A stretch of 64,000 nucleotides of DNA, from NCBI GenBank assembly GCA_902764875.1, contig CACWXP010000012.1, forward strand, positions 1 to 64,000, written 5' to 3'. The notes beneath the pieces are model-generated. The model saw only the letters and a program-made list of their open reading frames with translations. It was not told where the DNA came from and made no database searches. The translations under genes were made by a program, and so were the position numbers. Each line of letters starts with the position of its first letter. The first letter of the stretch is position 1. Shown here piece after piece: positions 23,092 through 30,694 of the stretch. The stretch comes from an uncultured Eubacteriales bacterium. GTDB lineage: Bacteria > Bacillota > Clostridia > Christensenellales > Aristaeellaceae.

Positions 23092-23146
23092 CGGGAATCC
23101 GCTTCCCCGCAAGCGGGGGGCGGATTCCCGTTTCCTTTTTTATTTT
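23092..23146 (+). terminator. Hairpin between TAXI binding protein and TRAP permease genes
   Basis: CGGGAATCCGC (23092-23102) pairs with GCGGATTCCCG (23120-23130), with an inner CCCCGC/GCGGGG pair, followed by a T-rich run. Partial termination here would raise the ratio of binding protein to permease. Confidence 0.75.
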
Positions 23147-23164
23147 ATCTGAGGAGCGGGTTTT

Positions 23165-25402
23165 GTGAGCAAAAAGGACGAAAAACTGATTCCCGAGACG
23201 GGGGAAGAAAGACAGGCGACCGCGGAAGAGCTGGACGCGATCATGCGGAAGTATGACCGGGAAAGCAACGTGCGGATCTGGGAAGGGAAACCGAAGATCA
23301 TCGTCGGGGCCTTCCTGGCTGCCTTTTCCCTGTACTGCATCTATGTGACGCTGTTTGCCAACATGCTGGACCAGGTTCGGCTGAGTTCCTTCATGGGGCT
23401 GGTGGTCGTGATGGGCTACCTGACCTATCCGGCGAAAAAGGGCCGGGTGAAGGTGAACTACATGCCCTGGTATGACATTGTGCTGATGTTGCTCGGCGCG
23501 GCGGCATTCTTTTACTACACCTTCCGCGCACCGCAGCTGATGACGATGCGGGTGAAAACGAAACTCACGGATCCCGTTTACATCACGGCGGGCATTGTCG
23601 GCATCCTGGTGCTTTGCGAACTGTGCCGGAGGAGCGTGGGACTTCCGATCCTCTGCGTGGCGGGGGCTTTTCTGGCCTACACGATTTACTTCTACGTGAA
23701 AGACGGGAAGCTGATGGCCAACGTTGTGCACGAGCTGTTCTACAACGAGAACGGCCTGTTCTCGACGCCGGTGAACGTATGCTCGAAATACATCGTGGTG
23801 TTCATCATCTTCGGGGCATTCCTGGAAAACACCGGTATTTCCGAATTCTTCATCTCCCTGGCCAACGGGCTGACCGGCCGGTTTGCCGGCGGTCCGGCGA
23901 AGGTGGCCGTGATTTCCAGCGCCCTTTGCGGCATGGTTTCCGGCTCCTCGGTGGGCAACACGGTGACCACCGGATCGATTACGATCCCGATGATGAAGAA
24001 GACGGGATACGACAAGAACTTCTCCGGCGCCGTGGAAGCGGCGGCTTCCACCGGCGGACAGATCATGCCGCCGATCATGGGGGCCGCGGCCTTCCTGATG
24101 GCGGACTATCTGGGCGTGCCCTACAGCGACATCATCGTGCGGGCGATCCTGCCGGCATGCCTGTACTTCCTGGGCGTGTTCCTGTCGGTGCACCTGGAAG
24201 CGAAGCGCCTTGGCCTGAAGGGCCTGACGAAAGAGCAGCTTCCGCGGGTGAAGGAACTGATGAAGGAAAGCTATCTGCTGCTGCCGCTGGCGATCCTGAT
24301 TTACCTGGTTTGCTCGAACATGAAGACCATGCAGTTCTCGGCGGCGGTTTCCATCCTGGCGACCATCGTTGTGGGGCTGATTTCCAACTACCTGAAGATG
24401 CGCAAGGCGGTGAAGAACACGGCCGCGGAGTATCCGGCCTCCTTCAACGAGGCGTACCTGCTGCCCTTTGCGATCATCGTTTACCTGCTGCTTTCCCTGC
24501 GGATGGAGGTCGTGACTTCCATTATTGTCACGGTGGTCATTTCCGTGGTGGTATGGTTCTTCTCCTGCTACGTGGTGATGCGGAAAGCCTACCGCAAGAT
24601 GCGCGCTTCGGACGACACGGTTCGGGAGGCGACGCAGGAAATTCACGAATCCCTGTTCAAGCCGGTGAACGTATTCCGGGCGCTGGAGAACGGCGGACGG
24701 AACTGCATTTCCGTGGCGGTAGCCTGCGGCGTGGCGGGGCTGATCTGCGGATGCCTGACGGTGACCGGACTGGCCTCCACGGTGATCAACGCCATCGTGA
24801 CCATTTCCCAGGGAAAACTGTTCCTGGGGCTGCTGCTGACGATGATCTGCTGCATTATCCTTGGCATGGGCCTGCCGACGACGGCGACCTACTGCATCAT
24901 GGCTTCCACGTGCGCGCCGATTCTGATTCAGATGGGCGTGCCGGAACTGGCGGCGCATTTCTTCGTATTCTACTACGGCATTGTGGCGGATATTACGCCA
25001 CCGGTTGCGCTGGCGGCTTACGCCGGATCGGCCATATCCGGCGGAAGCCCGATGAAAACCGGCGTGAACGCCACGAAACTGGCCATCGCGGGCTTTATTA
25101 TCCCGTTTATCTTTGCGCTGAGTCCGGACATGCTGCTGATTAATACCACATGGTATGAAGTGGCGCTGATCACGGTGACATCCATCGTCGGCATGTACGG
25201 CGTGACGGTCGGGCTGAGCGGATTCAGCAGGTATGAAGCGAGCGGAGCGAACCGCGTGATGGGCATTCTTCAGCGGGTGATCGCCATTGCCGGCGGGTTG
25301 ATGCTGATCTATCCCGGATGGGTTACGGACATTGCGGGGATCGCGCTGGTGGGCCTGGCACTGCTTTGGAAACAAATGATGACGAAAAAACAACCGGTAT
25401 AG
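23165..25402 (+). CDS. TRAP transporter fused permease (4TM/12TM)
   Basis: A 745-residue fusion of the small (DctQ-like) and large (DctM-like) TRAP subunits, the form that pairs with TAXI binding proteins. Typical DctM segments are visible: GMVSGSSVGNTVTTGSITIPMM, STGGQIMPPIMGAAAFLMADY, ILGMGLPTTATYCIMAS and DITPPVALAAYAGSAISG. Uptake would be driven by a Na+ or H+ gradient. It starts at GTG 23165 with GAGGAG 9 nt upstream. A hydrophilic N-terminus of ~45 residues precedes the first helix. Confidence 0.92.
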   Translation: MSKKDEKLIPETGEERQATAEELDAIMRKYDRESNVRIWEGKPKIIVGAFLAAFSLYCIYVTLFANMLDQVRLSSFMGLVVVMGYLTYPAKKGRVKVNYMPWYDIVLMLLGAAAFFYYTFRAPQLMTMRVKTKLTDPVYITAGIVGILVLCELCRRSVGLPILCVAGAFLAYTIYFYVKDGKLMANVVHELFYNENGLFSTPVNVCSKYIVVFIIFGAFLENTGISEFFISLANGLTGRFAGGPAKVAVISSALCGMVSGSSVGNTVTTGSITIPMMKKTGYDKNFSGAVEAAASTGGQIMPPIMGAAAFLMADYLGVPYSDIIVRAILPACLYFLGVFLSVHLEAKRLGLKGLTKEQLPRVKELMKESYLLLPLAILIYLVCSNMKTMQFSAAVSILATIVVGLISNYLKMRKAVKNTAAEYPASFNEAYLLPFAIIVYLLLSLRMEVVTSIIVTVVISVVVWFFSCYVVMRKAYRKMRASDDTVREATQEIHESLFKPVNVFRALENGGRNCISVAVACGVAGLICGCLTVTGLASTVINAIVTISQGKLFLGLLLTMICCIILGMGLPTTATYCIMASTCAPILIQMGVPELAAHFFVFYYGIVADITPPVALAAYAGSAISGGSPMKTGVNATKLAIAGFIIPFIFALSPDMLLINTTWYEVALITVTSIVGMYGVTVGLSGFSRYEASGANRVMGILQRVIAIAGGLMLIYPGWVTDIAGIALVGLALLWKQMMTKKQPV

Positions 25403-25415
25403 GACGGAGAAAAGG

Positions 25416-25462
25416 CCGGCTGCGGGGGCTTCGGCACCCGGGCCGGTTTTTCTTTCCTTTTT
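25416..25462 (+). terminator. Terminator of the TAXI-TRAP operon
   Basis: An imperfect stem with CCGGC (25416-25420) pairing with GCCGG (25442-25446), an inner CGGG/CCCG pair and a GC-closed TTCG loop, followed by TTTTTCTTTCCTTTTT. It starts 14 nt after the permease stop. Confidence 0.7.
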
Positions 25463-25513
25463 CATCCAAAAGAGATATAATAAACCGATACACATTCGGG
25501 AGGGATTCTTTTT

Positions 25514-26089
25514 ATGCACTCTGTCTGGTCGCTGGTGCTGAACAGCGTGCTGCTGGGATTCGGGCTGGCGATGGATGCTTTTTCCGTTTCCCTGGTGAAC
25601 GGGCTGCGGGAGCCGGAGATGCCGAAGAGCCGGATGGCCCGGATCGCCGGGGTTTTCGGCGGATTCCAGATGCTGATGCCGATGATCGGATGGATCTGCG
25701 TGCGGACGATTCTGGAGATCTTCAAATCCCTGCAGACGTACATTCCATGGATTGCCTTCGGGCTGCTGGTTTTCATCGGCGGGAAGATGATCCTGGAGGG
25801 GATCCGTAACAGGGAAGCAGAGGAAGCGGAGAAGATCGGGACCGGGGGGCTGATGATCCAGGGGGTTGCCACCTCCATCGACGCGCTGAGCGTCGGGTTC
25901 ACGATGACGGATCTGAACTGGATACAGGCGCTGGCGGAATCGGCCCTGATCGGGGCGGTGACCTTCGGGATTTGCCTGGGCGGGATCCTGATCGGGCGGA
26001 AAGCCGGAACGAAGCTTTCCGGAAAGGCCTCCATCCTGGGAGGCTGCGTGCTGATCGCCATCGGGATCAAAATGGTGGCGTTTGGGTAG
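25514..26089 (+). CDS. mntP: Manganese efflux pump MntP
   Basis: A 191-residue membrane protein with two DUF204 repeats. The metal-site motifs are GLAMDAFSVSLVNG (first repeat) and GVATSIDALSVGF (second), carrying the conserved Asp residues. MntP exports Mn2+. A TATAAT lies ~35 nt upstream, but no Mn riboswitch of the yybP-ykoY type is recognisable in the 111-bp gap. Its stop codon TAG overlaps the first unit of a heptanucleotide repeat. Confidence 0.9.
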   Translation: MHSVWSLVLNSVLLGFGLAMDAFSVSLVNGLREPEMPKSRMARIAGVFGGFQMLMPMIGWICVRTILEIFKSLQTYIPWIAFGLLVFIGGKMILEGIRNREAEEAEKIGTGGLMIQGVATSIDALSVGFTMTDLNWIQALAESALIGAVTFGICLGGILIGRKAGTKLSGKASILGGCVLIAIGIKMVAFG

Positions 26090-26122
26090 TGATTAGTGAT
26101 TAGTGGATTGTTGATAGTGTTT
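26088..26122. repeat. Heptanucleotide tandem repeat, AGTGGAT family (5 units)
   Basis: Units AGTGATT, AGTGATT, AGTGGAT, TGTTGAT, AGTGTTT. The array begins inside the mntP stop codon and is followed after 9 nt by an array of the other heptamer family. Confidence 0.8.
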
Positions 26123-26131
26123 TTTTGGAGG

Positions 26132-26187
26132 TTTTAGGGTTCAGGGTTTAGGTTGTAGGTTTTAGGATTTAGGGATTAAGGTTGAGG
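26132..26187. repeat. Heptanucleotide tandem repeat, TTTAGG family (8 units)
   Basis: Eight 7-bp units ending mostly in AGG: TTTTAGG, GTTCAGG, GTTTAGG, TTGTAGG, TTTTAGG, ATTTAGG, GATTAAG, GTTGAGG. The last unit runs into the ribosome binding site (GGGAGG) of the downstream sugar-binding protein gene. A related array is at 29402-29457. Confidence 0.85.
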
Positions 26188-26201
26188 GAGGATGTCGGAA
26201 G

Positions 26202-27701
26202 TTGAAGAAGATTTTTGCTTTGATGCTTGCTTTGGTGCTGGCCGTTTCGGCCTGTGGGGCTTTCGCGGAAGAACAGAAGGCGCCGGACTTTATCCTGGAG
26301 GGATACGACGGGGAAAGCAGCACGCGGAACTGGGAGACCAACCTGTTCTTTGAACGGATGGAGGAGGCGACCGGGATTTCCTTCGAATTCCGGGAGTATA
26401 CGAGTTCTGACAAATGGCAAGAGCGGAAGACGGCCATCAAGGCGGGGGAAGACCTGCCGGACGTGCTGTTCAAGGCCGAAATGAACGCTTCGGAGATCCG
26501 GGATTTTTACGGGGCGGGGGTGCTGATTGACCTGAAGCCTTACCTGGAAGAATACGCGCCGGACCTTTGGAAGATCCTGCAGGAGGATCCGGAGGCAATG
26601 GCGGCGATTACGCTTCCGGACGGCGCCATTCCGGCGCTTCCGGCCTTCAACAGCCTGCAGAACAACGACGTGATGTGGATCAACAGCACATGGCTGAAGC
26701 GGCTGAAGCTGGAGACACCGAAAACCGCGGAAGAGCTGACGGAAGTATTGCGGGCTTTCAAGACCGGAGACCCGAACGCCAACGGATCGAAGGACGAGGT
26801 TCCGCTGACGTTCATCGGCATGTGGGAGCTGCGCTTCCTCGGCCATGCCTTCGGCATCACGGACAACGACTACTACCTTTCCGCGAAGGATGGGAAGGTG
26901 ACCTCCTCGCTGACGAGCGACAACAACCGGGCGTTCCTGGAATGGCTGCACGGGCTTTGGGACGAGGGGCTGCTGGATCACAACGGCTTTTCCATGGCGG
27001 ACTCGATGCGGCAGATTACGGACGAAAAGGCAACGATTCCCTACGGACTGATTCTTTCTTCCTCGCCGCTGACGGTTGTGCCTTCGTCGTCGCTGAACAG
27101 CTATACGCTGCTGCTTCCTCTTGCATATGAAGGAAAGCAGGTGTACCGGGACCTGACGGGAAACGTGATCCGCGGAACCTTCGCGATTACAAGCCGGTGC
27201 AAGGAACCGGAAAAGCTGGTTGGCTGGGTGAACCGGCTGTACACGGAAGAGGGTTCGCTGATGGCCCAGTACGGCCTGGAAGGAAAGGAATACAGCTTCC
27301 GGGAAGACGGGCTTTGGGAGTGGAACGAGGACCTGACCACGGTGGCCGAATACATGCTGCCGGCGAACACCATCGGCAGCGGAACGGCGGCGCCCGGGAT
27401 CAGCAGCGCGGAATTCCAGACAAAATACAGCGACGAGAACGCACGGCAGGATATCATCGAACTGCTGGAGCTGAAGAAATACACGGTGCTGCCGATGCCG
27501 ATTGTGTCGCTGACGGCGGAGGACGAGAAGACCATCGCGGAGATTCATCTGAAGCTTTCCGACTGGGCGGAGACAGCCATGGCCCGGTTTGTGACGGGGG
27601 ATGTTCCGCTGACGGACGAAACGTGGAAGGAATTCTGCGAAACGGCGGAGAAACTGGGACTGAACGAGCTGATCGCGATCTGGCAGAAGTACGTGAAATG
27701 A
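26202..27701 (+). CDS. Extracellular solute-binding protein (ABC sugar transporter type)
   Basis: A 499-residue secreted binding protein. The signal peptide MKKIFALMLALVLAVSACGAFA contains VSAC, which could be a lipobox. The mature protein starts with NWETNLFFERMEEATGISFEFREY, and DVLFKAEMNASEIRDFYGAGVLIDL is typical of large family 1 sugar-binding proteins. It starts at TTG 26202, about 10 nt after GGGAGG. No permease or ATPase genes are adjacent; the next gene is galactokinase, which suggests a galactoside or oligosaccharide ligand (inference). The permeases must be encoded elsewhere. Confidence 0.85.
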   Translation: MKKIFALMLALVLAVSACGAFAEEQKAPDFILEGYDGESSTRNWETNLFFERMEEATGISFEFREYTSSDKWQERKTAIKAGEDLPDVLFKAEMNASEIRDFYGAGVLIDLKPYLEEYAPDLWKILQEDPEAMAAITLPDGAIPALPAFNSLQNNDVMWINSTWLKRLKLETPKTAEELTEVLRAFKTGDPNANGSKDEVPLTFIGMWELRFLGHAFGITDNDYYLSAKDGKVTSSLTSDNNRAFLEWLHGLWDEGLLDHNGFSMADSMRQITDEKATIPYGLILSSSPLTVVPSSSLNSYTLLLPLAYEGKQVYRDLTGNVIRGTFAITSRCKEPEKLVGWVNRLYTEEGSLMAQYGLEGKEYSFREDGLWEWNEDLTTVAEYMLPANTIGSGTAAPGISSAEFQTKYSDENARQDIIELLELKKYTVLPMPIVSLTAEDEKTIAEIHLKLSDWAETAMARFVTGDVPLTDETWKEFCETAEKLGLNELIAIWQKYVK

Positions 27702-27719
27702 CAACGGGGAGGGACTTGC

Positions 27720-29000
27720 ATGGAGCTGGAGACGATGATTCAGGAACTGGAGACGCCGGAAACCGCGGCACAGCTGGCGCGGCTTTACGGAAACGATCCG
27801 GAAACAGTTGCAAAACAGAAGGCACGCTATGGCGCGATGATTCGGCAGCACAGGAAGCTGTTCGGCGACCGGGGAAAGATTGCCCTGATCAGCGCGCCGG
27901 GACGGACGGAGATCGGAGGAAACCACACGGATCACAACCACGGCCGGGTGCTGGCGGCGGCGGTGAACCTGGACACCCTTTGCGCCGTGACGCCCCGGAA
28001 CGACATGACGGTTCAGTTTCACAGCCAGGGCTATTCACCCATTGAGATCCGCCTGGACGATCTTTCGGTGCACGACGACGAGAAAGGCACTACCATGGCA
28101 CTGATCCGCGGCGTGGCGGCGGGCATGAAGGAAGCCGGATACCGGATCGGCGGATTCGACGCGGTTGTGACTTCCACCGTTGCCGGCGGCAGCGGACTGA
28201 GCAGCTCCGCGGCGCTGGAAGTGATGCTGACGGGGGTGCTGGACGCGCTGTACAACCGGTTTGACATGCCGTATGTGCTGCGGGCGCAGATCAGCCAGCG
28301 GGCGGAGAACATCTGGTTCGGGAAACCTTCCGGACTGCTGGACCAGATGGCCAGCGCGGCGGGCGGACTGGTGACGGTGGACTTCCGGGATCCGGCGAAG
28401 CCCGAGGTGCAGGCGCTGCAGTATGACTTTGCCCGGAAGGGCTACGCACTGGTGGTGGTGGCCACCGGCGGATCCCATGCGGACCTGACGGACCAGTATG
28501 CCGCGATTCCGGCGGAGATGCGGGCTGTTGCCCGCTGCTGCGGACAGAGCGTTCTGCGGGGCGTTACGGTGGAGGAGCTGACGGCCAGAGCGGCCGAAAT
28601 TCGGAAAAGCGCGGGAGACCGGGCGCTGATGCGGGCCTTCCACTTTGTGAACGAGGACGCGCGGGTGCCGGAACAGGTGAAGGCGCTTCGGGAAGACCGG
28701 ATGGAAGATTTCCTGCAGCTGATTATTGACAGCGGCCGGAGCAGCTATATGTACCTTCAGAACGTTTACGGCCCGGGGACGGACCAGAGCCTGAGTCTGG
28801 CGCTTTGCATGGCGGAGGAGATGCTGGCAGGGAAAGGCGCCTGGCGCATTCACGGCGGCGGGTTTGCCGGGACAACGCTGAACTTTGTGCCGACGGCGGA
28901 GATCGGGCGTTTTGTGGAAACCATGGACCGGACCTTCGGGGAAGGCGCCTGCAAGGTGTTGAATATCCGTCCGGAAGGAGCGGCATGGCTGAGATGCTGA
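27720..29000 (+). CDS. galK: Galactokinase
   Basis: A 426-residue GHMP kinase that phosphorylates galactose in the Leloir pathway. The galactokinase signature is GRTEIGGNHTDHNHG (residues 61-75), where the usual sequence is GRxNxIGEHTDY. The ATP loop is VAGGSGLSSSAALEV, and the third motif is AWRIHGGGFAGTTLNFV. The deviation Gly-Asn-His for Gly-Glu-His is a real difference, so another sugar is possible. It has GGGAGGGA upstream and overlaps tsaE by 16 nt. No galT or galE is in view. Confidence 0.85.
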   Translation: MELETMIQELETPETAAQLARLYGNDPETVAKQKARYGAMIRQHRKLFGDRGKIALISAPGRTEIGGNHTDHNHGRVLAAAVNLDTLCAVTPRNDMTVQFHSQGYSPIEIRLDDLSVHDDEKGTTMALIRGVAAGMKEAGYRIGGFDAVVTSTVAGGSGLSSSAALEVMLTGVLDALYNRFDMPYVLRAQISQRAENIWFGKPSGLLDQMASAAGGLVTVDFRDPAKPEVQALQYDFARKGYALVVVATGGSHADLTDQYAAIPAEMRAVARCCGQSVLRGVTVEELTARAAEIRKSAGDRALMRAFHFVNEDARVPEQVKALREDRMEDFLQLIIDSGRSSYMYLQNVYGPGTDQSLSLALCMAEEMLAGKGAWRIHGGGFAGTTLNFVPTAEIGRFVETMDRTFGEGACKVLNIRPEGAAWLRC

Positions 29001-29407
29001 CGGTGACAAACAGCGCGGAGGAAACCCGGGCGCTTGGGGAGCAACTGGCGGAGCGGCTTTCGGCGGGCGACGTGGTGACGCTGGAGGGCGAACTGGGCGC
29101 CGGAAAGAGCGAACTGGCCCGGGGGATCGCCCGGGGCCTGGGGGTGACGGAGACGGTGACCAGCCCCAGCTTCACGATCCTGAACGTTTACGAAAGCGGA
29201 CGGGTTCCGCTGTACCACTTCGACTGGTACCGGCTTGAAAGCGAAGAAGAGCTGTACGAGCTTGGGATGGACGAATACCTGGGCGGGGACGGGATCGCGG
29301 TGGTGGAATGGGCAGAGCGCTGCCCGGACGCCGTACCGGAGAACGCGATCCGGATTACGCTGGAGGCTGTCGGCCCGGAAAGCCGGCGGATCCTCGTAAG
29401 GGGCTAG
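28985..29407 (+). CDS. tsaE: tRNA t6A biosynthesis ATPase TsaE
   Basis: 140 residues. TsaE is the P-loop ATPase of the TsaBDE complex that makes N6-threonylcarbamoyladenosine at tRNA position 37. Visible are LEGELGAGKSELARGIARGLG (Walker A), VTSPSFTILNVYESGRVPLYHFDWYRL and the late VVEWAERCPD. The start at ATG 28985 lies inside the end of galK. Its stop codon overlaps a heptanucleotide repeat that separates it from tsaB. Confidence 0.95.
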   Translation: MAEMLTVTNSAEETRALGEQLAERLSAGDVVTLEGELGAGKSELARGIARGLGVTETVTSPSFTILNVYESGRVPLYHFDWYRLESEEELYELGMDEYLGGDGIAVVEWAERCPDAVPENAIRITLEAVGPESRRILVRG

Positions 29408-29457
29408 GTTTTAGGGTTTGGGTTTTAGGCTGAAGAATGTAGGATACAGGATTTAGG
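29402..29457. repeat. Heptanucleotide tandem repeat, TTTAGG family (~7-8 units)
   Basis: Units in 7-bp register ending mostly in AGG: TTTTAGG, GTTTGGG, TTTTAGG, CTGAAGA, ATGTAGG, ATACAGG, ATTTAGG. It begins over the tsaE stop codon and ends 17 nt before the tsaB ATG, filling an otherwise tight operon gap. Confidence 0.85.
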
Positions 29458-29474
29458 GGTTATTGATTCAGCAT

Positions 29475-30173
29475 ATGAGACTATTGATTATCGACACATC
29501 GGGACCGGTTTGCGGGGTCGCGGTGATGGAAGATGAAAAGGTTCTGAGCGAGTTTACGGCCCAGAACCGGAACACGCATTCCGCAAACCTGATGCCGATG
29601 ACGGAGGCGGCCCTGGAGGCAGCCGGAAAGACCATCGGGGAGATGGACGCGATCGCCGCCGTGACCGGACCGGGCAGCTTTACGGGCGTGCGGATCGGCG
29701 TGGCGACGGCGAAAGGCCTGGCCCACGGAGCGGGGATTCCCTGCATTCCGGTGGACGCGCTGGAGGCGCTGAATGCCTCGGCAGGCGGGTTTGCGGGTGT
29801 GGTATGCCCGATTCAGGACGCGAGGGCCGGGCAGGTGTACGGCGCGGCATTCCGCGGCGGGGAACGCCTGATGAAGGACGAGGCGCTGAAACTGGAAGAG
29901 TTTTTGGAAAGAGTTTCCGGGATGGGAGAAGGCTTCCTGTTTCTCGGGGACGGGATGCCGGTGCACCGGGAAAGAATCCGGGAGATACTCGGGGAAAAAG
30001 CGGTTTTCGCGCCGGCTCACCTGAATTACCTGCGGCCGGCGGCGGCGGGGGTTCTGGCCATGAAGAGCGGGGAGGAAACGGATTACTTGCACCTGGAGGC
30101 CACCTATCTCCGGCCGCCGAACGCCCAGAAGAACAAAAAACTTCTGGAAGCCATGGGGATGAAACAGGAATGA
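29475..30173 (+). CDS. tsaB: tRNA t6A biosynthesis protein TsaB
   Basis: 232 residues of the ASKHA fold, the partner that stabilises TsaD. MRLLIIDTSGPVCGVAV, NTHSANLMPMTEAALE and AVTGPGSFTGVRIGVATAKGLA are diagnostic. ATG at 29475 is preferred by homology, although its only ribosome binding candidate (AGGGG) is 14 nt away within the repeat; TTG at 29463 is an alternative. It overlaps rimI by 4 nt. Confidence 0.94.
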   Translation: MRLLIIDTSGPVCGVAVMEDEKVLSEFTAQNRNTHSANLMPMTEAALEAAGKTIGEMDAIAAVTGPGSFTGVRIGVATAKGLAHGAGIPCIPVDALEALNASAGGFAGVVCPIQDARAGQVYGAAFRGGERLMKDEALKLEEFLERVSGMGEGFLFLGDGMPVHRERIREILGEKAVFAPAHLNYLRPAAAGVLAMKSGEETDYLHLEATYLRPPNAQKNKKLLEAMGMKQE

Positions 30174-30694
30174 ACGGAGAGACAGTGATCCGCCGCATGG
30201 ACCGCGGCGATCTGGACGCGGTTTGCGCCATTGAAAACGCGACCTTTGCGGTTCCGTGGAGCCGGGAAAGCTTTCGACAGGAACTGGAACGGAACGTGGC
30301 GGCGCGGTACCTGGTGGCGGAGACGGACGGAAAGGTCGTCGGATATGCCGGGGCCTGGGTGATTCTGGACGAGAGCCACATCACCAACATTGCCGTTCTG
30401 GAAGCCTACCGGGGGCGGGGCATCGGGAAACAGCTGACCGGGGCGTTGCTGCAGTATCTTTCAAACCTGGGAGCGTGCTACGCAACGCTGGAGGTGCGGG
30501 TGAGCAACGAACGGGCGCAGCACCTTTACAAAAGTTTCGGATTCGTGAGCGTGGGCAAACGGAAACGCTATTATGAGGACAACGGGGAGGACGCCTTCCT
30601 GATGGTTTGCGAACACATGCCGGAGGTGGAGGAGGACTTTTCGGAGGAACCCTGGCCTGCAGCGGCGGCTGTGCGCCCGGAGGAACAGACATGA
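30170..30694 (+). CDS. rimI: Ribosomal protein S18-alanine N-acetyltransferase RimI
   Basis: A 174-residue GNAT acetyltransferase. Visible are IENATFAVPWSRESFRQEL, the acetyl-CoA loop AYRGRGIGKQL, and LEVRVSNERAQHLYKSFGFVSVGKRKRYY, the RimI hallmark. The C-terminal ~25 residues (EVEEDFSEEPWPAA...) extend beyond the family norm. It starts in an ATGA overlap with tsaB and ends in an ATGA overlap with the next gene, so all are coupled. Confidence 0.93.
   Translation: MNGETVIRRMDRGDLDAVCAIENATFAVPWSRESFRQELERNVAARYLVAETDGKVVGYAGAWVILDESHITNIAVLEAYRGRGIGKQLTGALLQYLSNLGACYATLEVRVSNERAQHLYKSFGFVSVGKRKRYYEDNGEDAFLMVCEHMPEVEEDFSEEPWPAAAAVRPEEQT

Noticed and set aside
25403-25513. Possible Mn2+ riboswitch (yybP-ykoY) before mntP
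   Set aside because: The gap is only 111 bp, most of it is the TRAP terminator, and the conserved riboswitch loops are not recognisable.
22115-25519. 1134-codon open frame on the minus strand
   Set aside because: It is the antisense shadow of the TAXI and TRAP genes: His/Arg-rich, no domain, no ribosome binding site. The plus-strand proteins have clear family motifs.
26128-26187. Telomere-like TTAGGG repeats
   Set aside because: The period is 7 and the unit is degenerate; it is an internal heptamer array, not a replicon end.
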